From: Bacteroidales bacterium UBA4116
GTDB lineage: Bacteria > Bacteroidota > Bacteroidia > Bacteroidales > Tannerellaceae
DNA: 64,000 nt
NCBI GenBank assembly: GCA_002381645.1
Contig: DFXE01000020.1
Coordinates: forward strand, 321,490-385,489
Reading direction: 5' to 3'
Part shown: in pieces, positions 43,762 to 52,708 of the stretch
How the letters are laid out: the number at the start of each line of letters is the position of its first letter
Numbering within the stretch: position 1 is the first letter of the stretch
Made by a program: the position numbers and the translations under genes
Notes under the pieces: generated by a model
What the model was told of the DNA's origin: nothing
The model's database searches: none
The model's input: the letters and a program-made list of their open reading frames with translations, nothing else

Positions 43762-44502
43762 ATGATAAAAGGACGTTTTCCTGGTAAAACGAAATACAAA
43801 AGCATAACAGCTACTGTAAAGATAGCTGTTATGCTTGTTTTATTATCAGTCTCATGTTCCAAAGAAAAAGCTGAGATTGTTGAAGTAGCTTTTGATCCAG
43901 AAAACACATATACACTTCGGACAACAGATGTATCTACTCTTATATCTGATTCCGGCATTACCCGTTACAGGGCCACTGCAAAAGAATGGCTAATATTTAG
44001 TAAAGCGGCAGAACCATATCAGTATTTCCCGAAAGGTGTTTATTTAGAAAAGTTTGACACTTTATTCGTTGCCGAAGCTACTGTTAAAGCTGATACAGCT
44101 TATTATTTCGACAAGCAGGAACTTTGGAAGCTAATAGGCAATGTAGAAATTGAAAATATGGAAGGAGAGTATTTCGAAACATCTCTGCTTTACTGGAATA
44201 CGAAAGAAGAAAGAATATATTCTGATAAATTTATCCGTATTGAACAAAAAGACCAGATCATAACCGGATTAGGCTTTGAATCTAATCAAAGCATGACTAA
44301 ATATACGATCTTTAATACTACCGGGATATTTCCTGTTAACGAAAATCCAAGAGATTCTATTCATCAGGTTGATTCAACTAATATAGCCGGAGCATTAGTT
44401 ATTTCAGAACCGACATCAACTCTAACTTATCCCACAGTAGAGCCAAATCCTCATGAAGAATCTGGAGAAATAAATGAAACGCATGAAGAACAGGGTGAAT
44501 GA
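43762..44502 (+). CDS. lptC: LPS export protein LptC
   Basis: Periplasmic bridge component passing lipopolysaccharide from LptB2FG to LptA. The 246 residues start with a basic leader and an uncleaved or lipidated hydrophobic segment ending LLSVSCSKE (possible lipobox). The LptC/OstA-like beta-jellyroll follows (ADTAYYFDKQELWKLIGNVE; YSDKFIRIEQKDQIITGLGF). The C-terminus is acidic and Pro/Glu-rich. The gene overlaps the CorC-like gene by 4 bp. In Bacteroidetes LptC is usually placed in this cluster. Confidence 0.88.
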   Translation: MIKGRFPGKTKYKSITATVKIAVMLVLLSVSCSKEKAEIVEVAFDPENTYTLRTTDVSTLISDSGITRYRATAKEWLIFSKAAEPYQYFPKGVYLEKFDTLFVAEATVKADTAYYFDKQELWKLIGNVEIENMEGEYFETSLLYWNTKEERIYSDKFIRIEQKDQIITGLGFESNQSMTKYTIFNTTGIFPVNENPRDSIHQVDSTNIAGALVISEPTSTLTYPTVEPNPHEESGEINETHEEQGE

Positions 44503-45767
44503 TAATGATTACGAATGCATTCATATACATATTAATAACATTAGCCTTATCTGCCTTTTTCTCAGGGATTGAGATTGCATTCATATCTTCAAATAAGTTA
44601 CGGCACGAATTAGATAAGAAAAGTAAAAGCCTTTCTAGCAGAATATTGGATATTTTTTACCGTAATCCTAACCAATTTATATCCACCATGCTGGTAGGAA
44701 ATAATATAGCCTTGGTTATCTACGGACTTCAAATGGCCATTATACTTGAACCTTATATTACCTGTCTAGTTAAAAATGAAGGATTGATCGTATTGGTCCA
44801 ATCAATAATATCGACAATTATTATCCTTTTTACAGGAGAATTTATCCCTAAAACTATTTTTAAGTTAAATCCTAATTTCTCCTTGAATGTTTTTGCAATC
44901 CCCATTTGGATATTCTATATAATATTATATCCTATTTCCAGGTTCGCCTCATTACTGTCTTTTGGAATTTTGAGAATCATAGGGGTGAAAAACCTAAAAG
45001 ATTCTTCGGAAAAAGCGTTGGGAAAAGTAGATCTCGATTATTACATTCAACAAAGTCTTGAAGACAGAAAACAAAAATCCGATATGGAAACAGAGGTCAA
45101 GATCTTTAAAAATGCCCTTGACTTTTCGAATGTCCGCTTACGTGATTGTATAGTGCCGCGAACGGAAATAATCGCTTGCGATACCAAAGCGACCATTGAA
45201 GAGATTAAATCTAAATTTATTGAAACCGGACTCTCCAAAGTAGTTGTCTACAACGAGAATATCGACGATATAATTGGATATATCCATTCTTCCGAATTAT
45301 TCAAAAATCCGGATAAATGGACTGAGTATATACAAACAGTATCTATTGTACCAGAAACTATGACCGCTAACAAACTAATGAAACTATTGATGCAGGATAA
45401 GAAAAGCCTGGCTGTTGTTGTAGATGAATTTGGTGGAACAGCAGGCATCGTTACACTGGAAGATCTAGTGGAAGAAATTTTTGGTGAAATTGAAGATGAA
45501 CATGATATGAAATCACATATAGCCAAGAAAATAGCCGATAATGAATACCTTCTTTCGGGTCGTTTAGAAATAGATGTCCTAAATGAATTATTCAGCCTCG
45601 ATCTTCCCGAATCAGATAATTACGTTACCATCGCAGGCTATATCCTTAACTATTACCAGAAATTTCCAATATTAAATGAAACCATAATTATTGATAAATA
45701 CACTTTCAAAATCATTAAAGTAACTGCTACCAAGATAGAAATGGTTCGTATGAAAGTGGACGGATAA
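44499..45767 (+). CDS. HlyC/CorC-family transporter with CBS domains
   Basis: 422 residues: N-terminal DUF21/CNNM membrane domain with four helices (about 5-165, including SAFFSGIEIAFISSNKLRHE), a CBS pair at about 200-330 (CIVPRTEIIACDTKATIEE; GTAGIVTLEDLVEEIFGEIE) and the C-terminal CorC/HlyC domain (YLLSGRLEIDVLNELFSLDL). The family is linked to magnesium or cobalt efflux and often mislabelled hemolysin. It overlaps lptC, so its place in an envelope operon is conserved by coupling. Confidence 0.93.
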   Translation: MIMITNAFIYILITLALSAFFSGIEIAFISSNKLRHELDKKSKSLSSRILDIFYRNPNQFISTMLVGNNIALVIYGLQMAIILEPYITCLVKNEGLIVLVQSIISTIIILFTGEFIPKTIFKLNPNFSLNVFAIPIWIFYIILYPISRFASLLSFGILRIIGVKNLKDSSEKALGKVDLDYYIQQSLEDRKQKSDMETEVKIFKNALDFSNVRLRDCIVPRTEIIACDTKATIEEIKSKFIETGLSKVVVYNENIDDIIGYIHSSELFKNPDKWTEYIQTVSIVPETMTANKLMKLLMQDKKSLAVVVDEFGGTAGIVTLEDLVEEIFGEIEDEHDMKSHIAKKIADNEYLLSGRLEIDVLNELFSLDLPESDNYVTIAGYILNYYQKFPILNETIIIDKYTFKIIKVTATKIEMVRMKVDG

Positions 45768-45861
45768 ATAAAAAACAATAGAAAAGATGCGATAATTCCT
45801 TTTTTTCGTATCTTCGTGCCCTTAAACAATAATATAAACTTAAAAAAATAGATAAAAATAA

Positions 45862-47991
45862 ATGGCTACGCTTGAAAAGATCAGAAACAAGGCAGGGTTA
45901 TTAGTAATCGTTGTAGGTTTGGCTTTGTTTGCTTTTATCATTGGGGACTTTCTTAATTCAGGTTCTACTTTTTTCAGACAAACTCAAGAGAAAATAGCTG
46001 AAGTAAACGGAGAAAACATTAGCATTCAGGATTATCAGCAACGGATTGAAGAAATGACTGAAATATACCAAATGCAATCTGGAACAAGTAGCCTTCCGGA
46101 AGAATATATGACACAGATCCGCCAGTCTGTATTCGACGGAATGGTTCAGGAAATCGTTTTGACTGAAGCAATGGATAAATTAGGAATGACAGTAAGCCCT
46201 GAGGAACTATTTGATATGGTACAAGGTGAAAACATATCTCCCATGCTTTTGCAAAACCAGATGTTCCATAATCCGGAAACGGGTGCTTTCGATAAAACAG
46301 CTTTACTGAATTTCCTGAAAACAATTGATGATGATAATATTGCTGCTTATCCTGCAGAACAACAGGCACAGCTTTTACAATATAGAAACTTTTGGCTGTT
46401 TATGGAAAAAAATATTAAGCTTCAACGGATGGAGCAAAAATATTCTTCACTAATTAGTAAAGCTATATCTACCAATTCCCTGGATGCTAAAGAAGCTTAT
46501 AATGCTTCATCTATCAATTCCAATATCCTGTATGCTATGCAATCGTATAATTCTATTCCAGATTCTGCGGTGAATATTAATAAAAATGAAATAGAAAAAC
46601 TTTACAACCAGAGAAAAGATGCTTATAAACAACCTGAAAGCCGGGTGATTAAATACATAGCGGTAGACATACATCCAAGTCAGGAAGATTATGATAAAGC
46701 AAATGCTGATATTGAATCTATAAAAGAAGAATTGATTGAATCACAAAATGTTGCCGATTTGGTAAATGAAAATTCAGAAATACCATATCTGGATGTTTTC
46801 TTTTCGGAAAGCGCATTGGAACCAGAAATGAAACAATTCGCCACGACGGCTTCTGTGGGAGACGTTTATGGTCCTGTTTTTGAAAATAACCAATATACTA
46901 TATTTAAACTGATAGACAAAACAATTGCGCCGGATTCCGTAAAAATAAGCCATATTATGCTGGCAAATACTGGAAATGAAACTGCATTGGCGGATAGTTT
47001 AATAAATGTATTAAGATCCGGTGGGGATTTTCAGGCGATAGCAAGAGAATATTCCATGGATCAGGCTGCCCAAAATGGTGGAGAAGTTGGCTGGCTTACC
47101 GAAATGGGAGCATTACGATATGTAAATGAAGAATTTAAAAACGCCGTATTTTCTGCTCCATTAAACGAAATCAGACAAATGAAATCTTTATATGGAACGC
47201 ATATATATAAAATTACAGAAAAAACATCCAATGTAATAAAATATAAAGTTGCGGATATTCAAATGACGGTTTCGCCAAGTTCCAAAACGTATAGTAATAT
47301 ATATAATGAATTAAACCAGTTCATTTCCAGGAATCAAAACATGGATAAAATGGATGAAGCCGCAAAAGAAGCCGGATATAACATACAGACAAACGTTACC
47401 GTTACTGCGAATGATCAGACATTGGGCAGTATACAACAATCACGGCCTGTAATCCGTTGGGCATTCCAAAATAAAAAAGGTAGTATTTCCGAAATATTTG
47501 AAGCCAACGACAAGTTTGTGGTCGCAGCGGTTCAAGGAACAATACCTGAAGGATATCGTCCATTATCTTCCGTAGAACCGATTTTAAAATCAGAATTAAT
47601 TGCTGAAAAGAAAGGGAACAAAATCGCAGAAGATTTAAAAGCTAAAAGCTTAACATCTCTTGATGCTTACGCTCAAGCAATGAACACTTCGGTTGACTCG
47701 GTGAAATTTATCAATTTCAATACTCAGCGCATTGCGGGAATAGGTATGGAACCGAGGTTAAATGCGATGATATCTTTAACAGAAGTAGGAAAAGTAAGCA
47801 CTCCTGTCGTAGGTAACAACGGAGTATATGTATTTCAGGTTTATGAAAGAAACCAGGATAATGTTGAATATAATGAAACTACTCAAATCAGTACAATGGA
47901 TGCGGCCAATACTTACCGGTTCGGTTATCAGGCAGTTCAGGCATTAATAAATGATGCTGATATTGAAGACAATCGTATCCGTTTCTATTAA
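45862..47991 (+). CDS. PpiD/SurA-like periplasmic peptidyl-prolyl isomerase
   Basis: Membrane-anchored chaperone for outer-membrane proteins. The 709 residues begin with one membrane helix at about 11-31 (LLVIVVGLALFAFIIGDFL), followed by a SurA-like N-domain (VNGENISIQDYQQRIEEMTE), a parvulin rotamase domain at about 370-460 (VKISHIMLANTG; GGDFQAIAREYSMDQAAQNG) and a second PPIase-like half (VFQVYERNQDNVEYNE near the end). The size fits PpiD. A TATCTTCG element (45809-45816, one mismatch from TAnnTTTG) may give it its own promoter. Confidence 0.92.
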   Translation: MATLEKIRNKAGLLVIVVGLALFAFIIGDFLNSGSTFFRQTQEKIAEVNGENISIQDYQQRIEEMTEIYQMQSGTSSLPEEYMTQIRQSVFDGMVQEIVLTEAMDKLGMTVSPEELFDMVQGENISPMLLQNQMFHNPETGAFDKTALLNFLKTIDDDNIAAYPAEQQAQLLQYRNFWLFMEKNIKLQRMEQKYSSLISKAISTNSLDAKEAYNASSINSNILYAMQSYNSIPDSAVNINKNEIEKLYNQRKDAYKQPESRVIKYIAVDIHPSQEDYDKANADIESIKEELIESQNVADLVNENSEIPYLDVFFSESALEPEMKQFATTASVGDVYGPVFENNQYTIFKLIDKTIAPDSVKISHIMLANTGNETALADSLINVLRSGGDFQAIAREYSMDQAAQNGGEVGWLTEMGALRYVNEEFKNAVFSAPLNEIRQMKSLYGTHIYKITEKTSNVIKYKVADIQMTVSPSSKTYSNIYNELNQFISRNQNMDKMDEAAKEAGYNIQTNVTVTANDQTLGSIQQSRPVIRWAFQNKKGSISEIFEANDKFVVAAVQGTIPEGYRPLSSVEPILKSELIAEKKGNKIAEDLKAKSLTSLDAYAQAMNTSVDSVKFINFNTQRIAGIGMEPRLNAMISLTEVGKVSTPVVGNNGVYVFQVYERNQDNVEYNETTQISTMDAANTYRFGYQAVQALINDADIEDNRIRFY

Positions 47992-48035
47992 AAAGCACAT
48001 TGAACAGACTGCATCCATCAGCCTAAACTTAACAT

Positions 48036-48072
48036 AAAGCTATCGTGCTTATTATAAGCACGATAGCTTTTT
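48036..48072 (+). terminator. Terminator after the PpiD-like gene
   Basis: Near-perfect inverted repeat AAAGCTATCGTGCTTAT (48036-48052) with its complement (48054-48070), realistic loop of 4-5 nt, then TTTTTT. Its T-run merges into the next promoter. Confidence 0.9.
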
Positions 48073-48080
48073 TATCTTTG
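48073..48080 (+). promoter_or_regulatory. Probable -7 element of rlmN
   Basis: TATCTTTG at 48073-48080, starting directly after the terminator T-run and 25 bp before the ATG. The -33 position would fall within the terminator stem. Confidence 0.55.
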
Positions 48081-48104
48081 TCATATTATATAGTGTAGTA
48101 ACTC

Positions 48105-49124
48105 ATGAAAAGAAAAAAACAATTATTGGGAATGACACTCAATGAGTTAAAAAAAGTAGCTCAAGAGGCAGGACTTCCTCCATATGCTGCAAAACAATTG
48201 GCAGACTGGCTTTACAAAAAAAAAGTGGCATCAATTGCTGATATGACAAATATTGCCGCAATTAAACGAGAATATCTCAAAGAACATTTTGAAATAGGAA
48301 TCACTCCCCCCTCCGACGGAGTAAAATCCAATGATGGAACAATCAAATATCTTTATCCTGTTGCTTCCGGTAATTCTGTTGAATCCGTATATATCCCAAC
48401 AGATGATCACGCTACACTTTGTGTATCCTCACAGGTGGGTTGTAAAATGAGTTGCATTTTTTGTATGACAGGTCGTCAGGGATTTACCTCAAACCTTTCT
48501 GCAAATGAAATACTTAATCAAATTCACTCCCTACCGGAAGCAGAAAGATTAACCAACATTGTTTTTATGGGGATGGGAGAACCTCTAGACAATACAGATG
48601 AATTATTTAAAGTATTGGAAATCTTAACGTCATCATATGGTTATGCCTGGAGTCCAAAACGTATCACAGTTTCAACTATTGGAGCTAAAGGGCTTAAACG
48701 TTTTCTCGACGAAAGTAATTGCCATCTGGCCATCAGCCTGCATTCTCCTTATCCACAGGAACGATTTTCTATCATGCCTGTTGAAAAAGCGTTTCCTATG
48801 TACCAGATTTTGGCATTAATAAAAAAATATGATTTCACCCACCAACGTCGTATTTCATTTGAATATATCGTATTTAAAGACTTTAACGATAGTGTACAGC
48901 ATGCAATTGCTTTAGCAGGTTTATTAAAAGACATTCCATGCCGTGTAAACCTGATCACTTTTCATGCTATACCTGATACATCACTGGATAGTTCAAATAT
49001 AAAAAAAATGGAATTATTCCGGGATACATTAAACGAACGAGGAATAATATGCACCATCAGAGCATCTCGGGGAGAAGACATTTTCGCTGCTTGTGGAATG
49101 CTTTCCACATCCCGGCATACCTAA
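48105..49124 (+). CDS. rlmN: 23S rRNA (adenine-2503-C2)-methyltransferase
   Basis: Radical-SAM enzyme that methylates A2503 of 23S rRNA and A37 of some tRNAs. The 339 residues show the 4Fe-4S motif Cys113-x3-Cys117-x2-Cys120 in VGCKMSCIFCMTGRQGF, the SAM-site MGMGEPLDN, HLAISLHSPYPQERF, and the C-terminal catalytic Cys in RASRGEDIFAACGML; the other catalytic Cys should be the first of the pair in ATLCVSSQVGC. The Lys-rich start (MKRKKQ) at 48105 gives normal length. Confidence 0.96.
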   Translation: MKRKKQLLGMTLNELKKVAQEAGLPPYAAKQLADWLYKKKVASIADMTNIAAIKREYLKEHFEIGITPPSDGVKSNDGTIKYLYPVASGNSVESVYIPTDDHATLCVSSQVGCKMSCIFCMTGRQGFTSNLSANEILNQIHSLPEAERLTNIVFMGMGEPLDNTDELFKVLEILTSSYGYAWSPKRITVSTIGAKGLKRFLDESNCHLAISLHSPYPQERFSIMPVEKAFPMYQILALIKKYDFTHQRRISFEYIVFKDFNDSVQHAIALAGLLKDIPCRVNLITFHAIPDTSLDSSNIKKMELFRDTLNERGIICTIRASRGEDIFAACGMLSTSRHT

Positions 49125-49225
49125 AAAAGATAAGAAAAAGTTAAATACAGATAAATTCTTCCGTTTATCAGAATTTGTTTATGGAATTCAACAGACTTTT
49201 CGCATCCTATACATAAACAAAAACT

Positions 49226-49233
49226 TATATTTG
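49226..49233 (+). promoter_or_regulatory. Probable -7 element of the DUF4837-pdxA unit
   Basis: TATATTTG at 49226-49233 matches TAnnTTTG, 21 bp before the ATG. There is no TTTG at the right upstream distance. Confidence 0.45.
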
Positions 49234-49254
49234 TGTAATTAAAATGGAAATGAT

Positions 49255-50295
49255 ATGAAAACATATGGTCTATTTATCAGTTTTGTAATTTTGCTTGCCA
49301 CTATGATAGGATGTAGTGCCTCTCCGGTAGTTACCAAAGCAACAGGTTTTGCATACGAGGTTGTAGTGACAATGAAACAATCCGAATGGAACTCTAAAGC
49401 TGGAGAAGCCATACAGGATGATCTTTTATCATCTATTCCAGGTCTGCCACAACCAGAACCTGCTTTTAAACTTACCTTCGCTCCTACTGAACAGTTTAAC
49501 GGTTTGCTTACATATGTAAGAAATATTCTTATCGTCAATATCGACAACTCCATGTATACCAAAGTATCGGTAAATTATGAGAATAATAGATGGGCTCAGG
49601 GACAGGTTGTCCTGACAATTAACGCCCCTGACCAGGAAAGTATTGTAGAATATATGAATAGCAAGAATAAGAATTGGATCTCGGATTTCTTTACTAAAAT
49701 AGAAATGAACCGTGCCGCTAACCTAATAAGCAAAAATTACAGCTCAATCGTTATGGATAATGTCAAAAGCCGGTTCGATATTATGCTGAATGTACCCACA
49801 GATATCACTTATATCCGAAATGAAGAAGATTTCTTCTGGGCTTCCAATAATGCAAATACAGGCCGTACAGATGTAATCGTATATACATTCCCTTATACCG
49901 ATCCGAATACTTTCACAGCCGAATATCTGATTAATAAAAGAGATTCTGTATTAAAAGTAAATTTACCGGGTGCATTCCCCGATTCATATATGACCACAGA
50001 AAAACGTATGGTAGAATATAAGCCTATTACGGTCCGGGGAAAATATTGCGGTGAGTTACGCGGATTATGGAAAATGGTCGGTGATATGATGGGTGGACCA
50101 TTTATCAGCCATGTCCGTTTAGATGAAGAGAATAATCGCGTAGTTGTGGTGGAAGGCTTTGTATATGCTCCGGAGACAAACAAACGTAATTATATCCGAC
50201 GAATAGAAGCCGCGTTATATACGCTACGTCTACCCGGAGAATTTGAACAATCCGCAGCAGAAGACTTAAAAAATATTGAGCGGCAAGCAAATTAA
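49255..50295 (+). CDS. DUF4837-family lipoprotein
   Basis: 346-residue lipoprotein with signal peptide and lipobox ATMIGCSAS. The mature part contains two similar halves of mixed alpha/beta (DDLLSSIPGLPQPEPAFKL; KLNLPG-like KVNLPGAFPDSYMTTEKRMV). The family is found only in Bacteroidetes and its function is unknown. It is 8 bp upstream of pdxA, with which it is conserved as a neighbour in related genomes, so cotranscription is likely. Confidence 0.87.
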   Translation: MKTYGLFISFVILLATMIGCSASPVVTKATGFAYEVVVTMKQSEWNSKAGEAIQDDLLSSIPGLPQPEPAFKLTFAPTEQFNGLLTYVRNILIVNIDNSMYTKVSVNYENNRWAQGQVVLTINAPDQESIVEYMNSKNKNWISDFFTKIEMNRAANLISKNYSSIVMDNVKSRFDIMLNVPTDITYIRNEEDFFWASNNANTGRTDVIVYTFPYTDPNTFTAEYLINKRDSVLKVNLPGAFPDSYMTTEKRMVEYKPITVRGKYCGELRGLWKMVGDMMGGPFISHVRLDEENNRVVVVEGFVYAPETNKRNYIRRIEAALYTLRLPGEFEQSAAEDLKNIERQAN

Positions 50296-50303
50296 TAGAA
50301 TAT

Positions 50304-51419
50304 ATGGAAGAACGATTGATTAAAGTAGGTATTACACACGGAGACATAAACGGCATTGGATACGAAATTATATTAAAAACCTTTTCCGACAGCCGTATTA
50401 CCGAACTTTGTACTCCTGTTCTATACGGGTCATCTAAAATTGCGGCTTATTATCGTAAGACATTAGAATTACCCCAGCTAAACATATGTAATATCGCACG
50501 TGCCGAAGAAGCTGCAAATAACCGTGTAAATATCATTAATTGCATAAATGATGATACCAAAGTGGAATTAGGGCAATCAACACAAACAGCCGGTATGGCT
50601 GCTTTTAAATCACTTGAAAATGCTGTTGCCGATTTAAAAAAAGGTGTGATTGATGTATTATTAACCACTCCCATTAACATATATTCCGCGCGTAGTGATA
50701 AATTTAATTTTTCCGGACAAACAGAATATTTGGAAAAGCAATTCAGTAACGGCGAATCAAAAGCTTTAATGATGTTGATTAGTGACGACCTGCGTATTGC
50801 ACTGGCTACAGGACTGATTCCAATTTCTGACGTTGCCCCAATGATAACCAAAGAAAATATTACGGAAAAGCTATCTGTATTCAATCGTTCTCTAATTGAA
50901 GATTTTAACATAATTAAACCCCGTATTGCCGTATTATCTTTAAATCCGGGAATAGAAGGGGGAGATCCGGCATTAACTGGTAATGAAGAAGAAAGAGTCA
51001 TTGTACCAGCAATGCAGGAAGCTGAAAAGGAAGGAGTCATGTCATTTGGGCCATATGCGGCCGACAATTTTTTCGGATCGGAAATGTATGAGAAATTCGA
51101 TGGAGTACTAGCTATGTACCACGATCAGGGATTAGCGCCTTTTAAAGCATTGGCTTTACAAAACGGCATACAATATACTGCAGGACTTTCTATTGTCCGT
51201 ACATCTCCAGCACATGGTACTGGTTATGATATAGCAGGTCAAAATAATGCTTCAGAAGAATCATTTAGGAACGCCTTATATACTGCAATAGATATTTACC
51301 GCAGTCGCAAAATATTTAAAGACTCGACCCGCAATCCGTTACGTAAACAATATTACGACAAAGGAAACGGCGAAGAAAAATTAGATCTCACAAAAGACGA
51401 AGAACCCGAAACATTATGA
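50304..51419 (+). CDS. pdxA: 4-hydroxythreonine-4-phosphate dehydrogenase
   Basis: NAD-dependent step of pyridoxal phosphate synthesis. The 371 residues match PdxA: N-terminal VGITHGDINGIGYEIIL, TTPINIYSARSDKFNFSGQ, VLSLNPGIEGGDPALTG, the metal-binding MYHDQGLAPFKALALQNG and the RTSPAHGTGYDIAGQN signature. The C-terminal 35 residues are charged (GEEKLDLTKDEEPETL). It ends the rlmN-DUF4837-pdxA stretch; a new promoter follows. Confidence 0.95.
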   Translation: MEERLIKVGITHGDINGIGYEIILKTFSDSRITELCTPVLYGSSKIAAYYRKTLELPQLNICNIARAEEAANNRVNIINCINDDTKVELGQSTQTAGMAAFKSLENAVADLKKGVIDVLLTTPINIYSARSDKFNFSGQTEYLEKQFSNGESKALMMLISDDLRIALATGLIPISDVAPMITKENITEKLSVFNRSLIEDFNIIKPRIAVLSLNPGIEGGDPALTGNEEERVIVPAMQEAEKEGVMSFGPYAADNFFGSEMYEKFDGVLAMYHDQGLAPFKALALQNGIQYTAGLSIVRTSPAHGTGYDIAGQNNASEESFRNALYTAIDIYRSRKIFKDSTRNPLRKQYYDKGNGEEKLDLTKDEEPETL

Positions 51420-51470
51420 TGTTATAATTGGTTTTTATCTTTAAACATTTTTTCATAGCAAGATTTTGAG

Positions 51471-51478
51471 TAAGTTTG
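51471..51478 (+). promoter_or_regulatory. Probable promoter of the lipid cassette
   Basis: TAAGTTTG at 51471-51478 matches TAnnTTTG. A T-rich tract (TTTT at 51448-51451) stands 19 bp upstream in place of TTTG. The start codon is 26 bp downstream. Confidence 0.55.
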
Positions 51479-51503
51479 TGCTTTCAAAATTGAACAGTAA
51501 AAA

Positions 51504-51968
51504 ATGTTTAAAGATAAGACCATCGTATACACCTCCGGAACATTTGATATGTTTCACTACAACCATCTGCGAATGATCAATTATTCACGTAGTTTGGCTG
51601 ATATACTAATAGTTGGGGTAAGTACAGACGAATTAGTTTCTTCATATAAAGCTAAACCCATTATACCTTTTAACGAACGGTTACAAATAATAGAAGCTTT
51701 AAAAACACCTGACATCGTTATACCTCAACATTCATTAGACCATTCGGAATTAGTTAAAAAACTAAATATTGATGCTTTTGTAGTTGGTGACGATTGGTAT
51801 GGAAAATACGATTATTTAAAAGAATTGGATGTACAGGTATTCTATTTTCCTTATGGTACAGGCGTATCTTCTTCTAACCTGAGGAAAACCATTCATGATT
51901 CTTACGAGGAACATTTACGGATGCAACGGCAAACAAAACCATCTTCGGTTAAAGAAGAGAAGCACTGA
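51504..51968 (+). CDS. Cytidylyltransferase/nucleotidyltransferase-like protein (TagD-like)
   Basis: 154 residues of the glycerol-3-phosphate cytidylyltransferase fold, which joins CTP to an alcohol phosphate to make a CDP-alcohol. The usual HxGH nucleotide motif reads His18-Tyr-Asn-His21 (SGTFDMFHYNHLRMINY), with Asn in place of Gly. The mobile C-terminal motif RTEGIST reads PYGTGVSSSNLRK, lacking the usual Arg. VVGDDWYGKYDYL fits TagD. These changes suggest a different alcohol phosphate from glycerol 3-phosphate, or another nucleotide. It is the first gene of a four-gene cassette. Confidence 0.82.
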   Translation: MFKDKTIVYTSGTFDMFHYNHLRMINYSRSLADILIVGVSTDELVSSYKAKPIIPFNERLQIIEALKTPDIVIPQHSLDHSELVKKLNIDAFVVGDDWYGKYDYLKELDVQVFYFPYGTGVSSSNLRKTIHDSYEEHLRMQRQTKPSSVKEEKH

Positions 51969-51973
51969 GATTA

Positions 51974-52702
51974 ATGGATAAATACGCACTAATTACCGGA
52001 GGTACAAAAGGTATTGGAAAAGCGGTTGCTTTCTGTTTGGCAAATGCAGGTTACAATCTTATTCTTACCTACCGGACAGATGAAGATGTAGCTGATTCTA
52101 CACGCAATGAATTGATAAAACAAACAGGTAAGAAAATTGATATTATAAAAGCGGATATCACTGATAAAAAATCGATCAATGATATCTATAGCCATTTACT
52201 AAACAATAATTTAAATCTAAATACTATTGTTTTTAACGCAGGGCTGACTTGTCGCGATTCTTTTGAAAATATTCTACAGGAGGATTGGGAACGGGTTTTC
52301 TTCGGAAACGTTCACTACCCTGTTTTTCTTCTACAACGTATTATACCACTGATAGCCAAAGAAGGTAGCGTCGTGTTCACAGGTTCTGCTATGGGCGTTT
52401 ATCCTCACTCTGTTTCCCTCGCTTACGGTGTTACCAAAAGTGCTACCCATGCTTTAGTGAAAAACCTTGTCAAATTCCTTGCTCCCTACAAAATACGTGT
52501 AAATGGCATTGCCCCCGGATTTGTGGATACGGAATGGCAAAAAGAGAAACCGGCGGAAATCCGACGGAATATTGAAAATAAAGTTGCTTTAAAGCGTTTT
52601 TGCGATCCGGCTGAATTAGCTGAAATTTATAAAATGCTAATTGAAAATAATTATTTGAATGGCGAAATCGTGGTAGTAGACGGAGGCTATTCGTACAGAT
52701 AA
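51974..52702 (+). CDS. Short-chain dehydrogenase/reductase
   Basis: 242 residues of the classical SDR fold: cofactor loop TGGTKGIGKAVAFCLANAGY, the NAG motif in TIVFNAGLTCRDSF, catalytic Ser in VFTGSAMGVYPHSVSLAYG, and Tyr-x3-Lys in AYGVTKSATHALV. The C-terminus (GEIVVVDGGYSYR) is FabG-like. It lies 5 bp after the cytidylyltransferase and 6 bp before the CDP-alcohol transferase, so it probably reduces a carbonyl in the lipid precursor or head group. From memory, an SDR in Bacteroides has been linked to 3-ketosphinganine reduction; whether this is its orthologue I cannot tell. Confidence 0.87.
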   Translation: MDKYALITGGTKGIGKAVAFCLANAGYNLILTYRTDEDVADSTRNELIKQTGKKIDIIKADITDKKSINDIYSHLLNNNLNLNTIVFNAGLTCRDSFENILQEDWERVFFGNVHYPVFLLQRIIPLIAKEGSVVFTGSAMGVYPHSVSLAYGVTKSATHALVKNLVKFLAPYKIRVNGIAPGFVDTEWQKEKPAEIRRNIENKVALKRFCDPAELAEIYKMLIENNYLNGEIVVVDGGYSYR

Positions 52703-52708
52703 TAAGCA

